From Bacteroidales bacterium (lineage in GTDB: Bacteria > Bacteroidota > Bacteroidia > Bacteroidales > WCHB1-69), in the NCBI GenBank assembly GCA_016290715.1, contig JAEEUY010000116.1, positions 1 through 14,916 on the forward strand: a stretch of 14,916 bases of DNA. The letters run 5' to 3'. Of this stretch, positions 14,303-14,916 are shown one piece after another; the first letter of the stretch is position 1, and every line of letters starts with the position of its first letter. The position numbers were made by a program, and so were the translations under genes. Under the pieces are notes generated by a model. It saw only the letters and a program-made list of their open reading frames with translations. It was not told the DNA's origin and did no database searches.

Positions 14303-14916
14303 CTAATATTTTATGATCTTATAGCTGGAAGTTCTTTTTTGAGAATCCATTACGCGAACAATATAGAGGGCAGGCGTATAGGGAAATTTGAAAGTGAGTC
14401 GATGAGCCCCCGCAGGTACGCTTTCCACCCATTGATTTAATAATTTGCCATCAATTGAATACAAATCAAAAGTAAGGATATCATCTTTCAAAAGATTTGT
14501 GGAGATATTTAAATGGTCATTGATGGGATTTGCAAAAGTGATGGGAAATTTGTCGTCGGCCTGCTCTGCGATACCTACTGTGGCATCTATGCGATAATCC
14601 ATAATGACAGGCAGATGGTCGGACATATTGTAGAGTGCATCGGCTATATAACTTGGCACTGCCGAATTAGAACTGTTGATATTCCCATTAAAATGATTGC
14701 CATCTTGTCCCAAGGCATGGTAGGTATCTCTTAAGCATTGAACCTTTCTCAAGCCATAGTTGATATAATTTGAAACTAAAATAAGGTCAAAACGGTCGTC
14801 TAATCCGCCAGCGGAAGCGCACCCATTTGATTCTGTGTGAGTTGATTGTGTATGATAATTGCTATAGTCGTAGTTATTATGCCATTCCCCCTCTTGTTCA
14901 ATGGGGTCGTAGAAAC
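14303..14916 (-). CDS. Secreted endonuclease/exonuclease/phosphatase-family protein with T9SS sorting domain, 5' end outside window
   Basis: The frame stays open to the window end (203 residues visible, beginning FYDPIEQEGEWHNN), so only the C-terminal part is seen. I reject a start at the internal TTG at 14752 because the family match continues upstream of it. The upstream part contains GGLDDRFDLILVS, and further on comes MSDHLPVIMDY. These are the last two catalytic blocks of the endonuclease/exonuclease/phosphatase fold, with Asp and the general-base Asp-His pair. The last 75 residues are a T9SS type A sorting domain (FANPINDHLNI, TFDLYSIDGKLLNQW, YIVRVMDSQKRTSSYKIIKY), so the protein is exported through the type IX machinery and held on or released from the surface. 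A role in extracellular nucleic-acid breakdown is inferred; lipid or phosphate ester targets are possible for this fold. Stop is TAG, at the usual end of the domain. Confidence 0.85.
   Translation of the reverse strand, partial: FYDPIEQEGEWHNNYDYSNYHTQSTHTESNGCASAGGLDDRFDLILVSNYINYGLRKVQCLRDTYHALGQDGNHFNGNINSSNSAVPSYIADALYNMSDHLPVIMDYRIDATVGIAEQADDKFPITFANPINDHLNISTNLLKDDILTFDLYSIDGKLLNQWVESVPAGAHRLTFKFPYTPALYIVRVMDSQKRTSSYKIIKY

Noticed and set aside
1..14916. tRNA, rRNA, CRISPR array, insertion sequence, prophage or integrase
   Set aside because: No cloverleaf, regularly spaced repeat, transposase-like or integrase-like protein was seen on either strand.

Overview
The window looks like a chromosomal segment of a Bacteroidota bacterium, most likely of the Bacteroidales type. 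Signs of this are a TonB-dependent receptor with an N-terminal CarboxypepD-regulatory-like domain paired with a lipoprotein, a type IX secretion (T9SS) sorting domain at the C-terminus of a secreted nuclease, a FISUMP-domain surface protein, and three plus-strand promoters with the Bacteroidota -7 box TAnnTTTG. No phage, IS element, CRISPR array, tRNA or rRNA was seen.

Layout. (1) Bases 1-1011, plus strand: the 3' part of a QueA-family tRNA-modification gene, cut by the window edge. (2) Bases 1033-2739, minus strand: a secreted FISUMP protein split in two by an in-frame amber codon. The amber sits exactly where the family has a conserved Trp, followed at once by ATG. (3) Bases 2740-3063: a divergent AT-rich control region with a promoter on each strand, a Fur-box-like inverted repeat and a 14-bp palindrome. 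(4) Bases 3064-6325, plus: a TonB-dependent receptor and a PCMD-type lipoprotein, forming an outer-membrane uptake operon closed by a strong intrinsic terminator. (5) Bases 6471-8470, plus: hpt-adk-ddh, covering purine salvage, nucleotide balance and meso-diaminopimelate/lysine synthesis. (6) Bases 8618-9277, plus: a lone subunit B of a 3-oxoacid CoA-transferase with its own promoter and terminator. (7) Bases 9316-14916, minus: in transcription order, a T9SS-exported endonuclease/exonuclease/phosphatase-family protein (cut by the window edge), uvrB, an exported MORN-repeat protein and a long U32-family RNA hydroxylase-like protein.

Most of the window is ordinary core genome. The parts most worth a second look are the amber-split FISUMP gene with a T9SS-like module near its N-terminus, the divergent control region between it and the TonB receptor, and the receptor/PCMD lipoprotein pair. 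I found no convincing new defence or mobile system.
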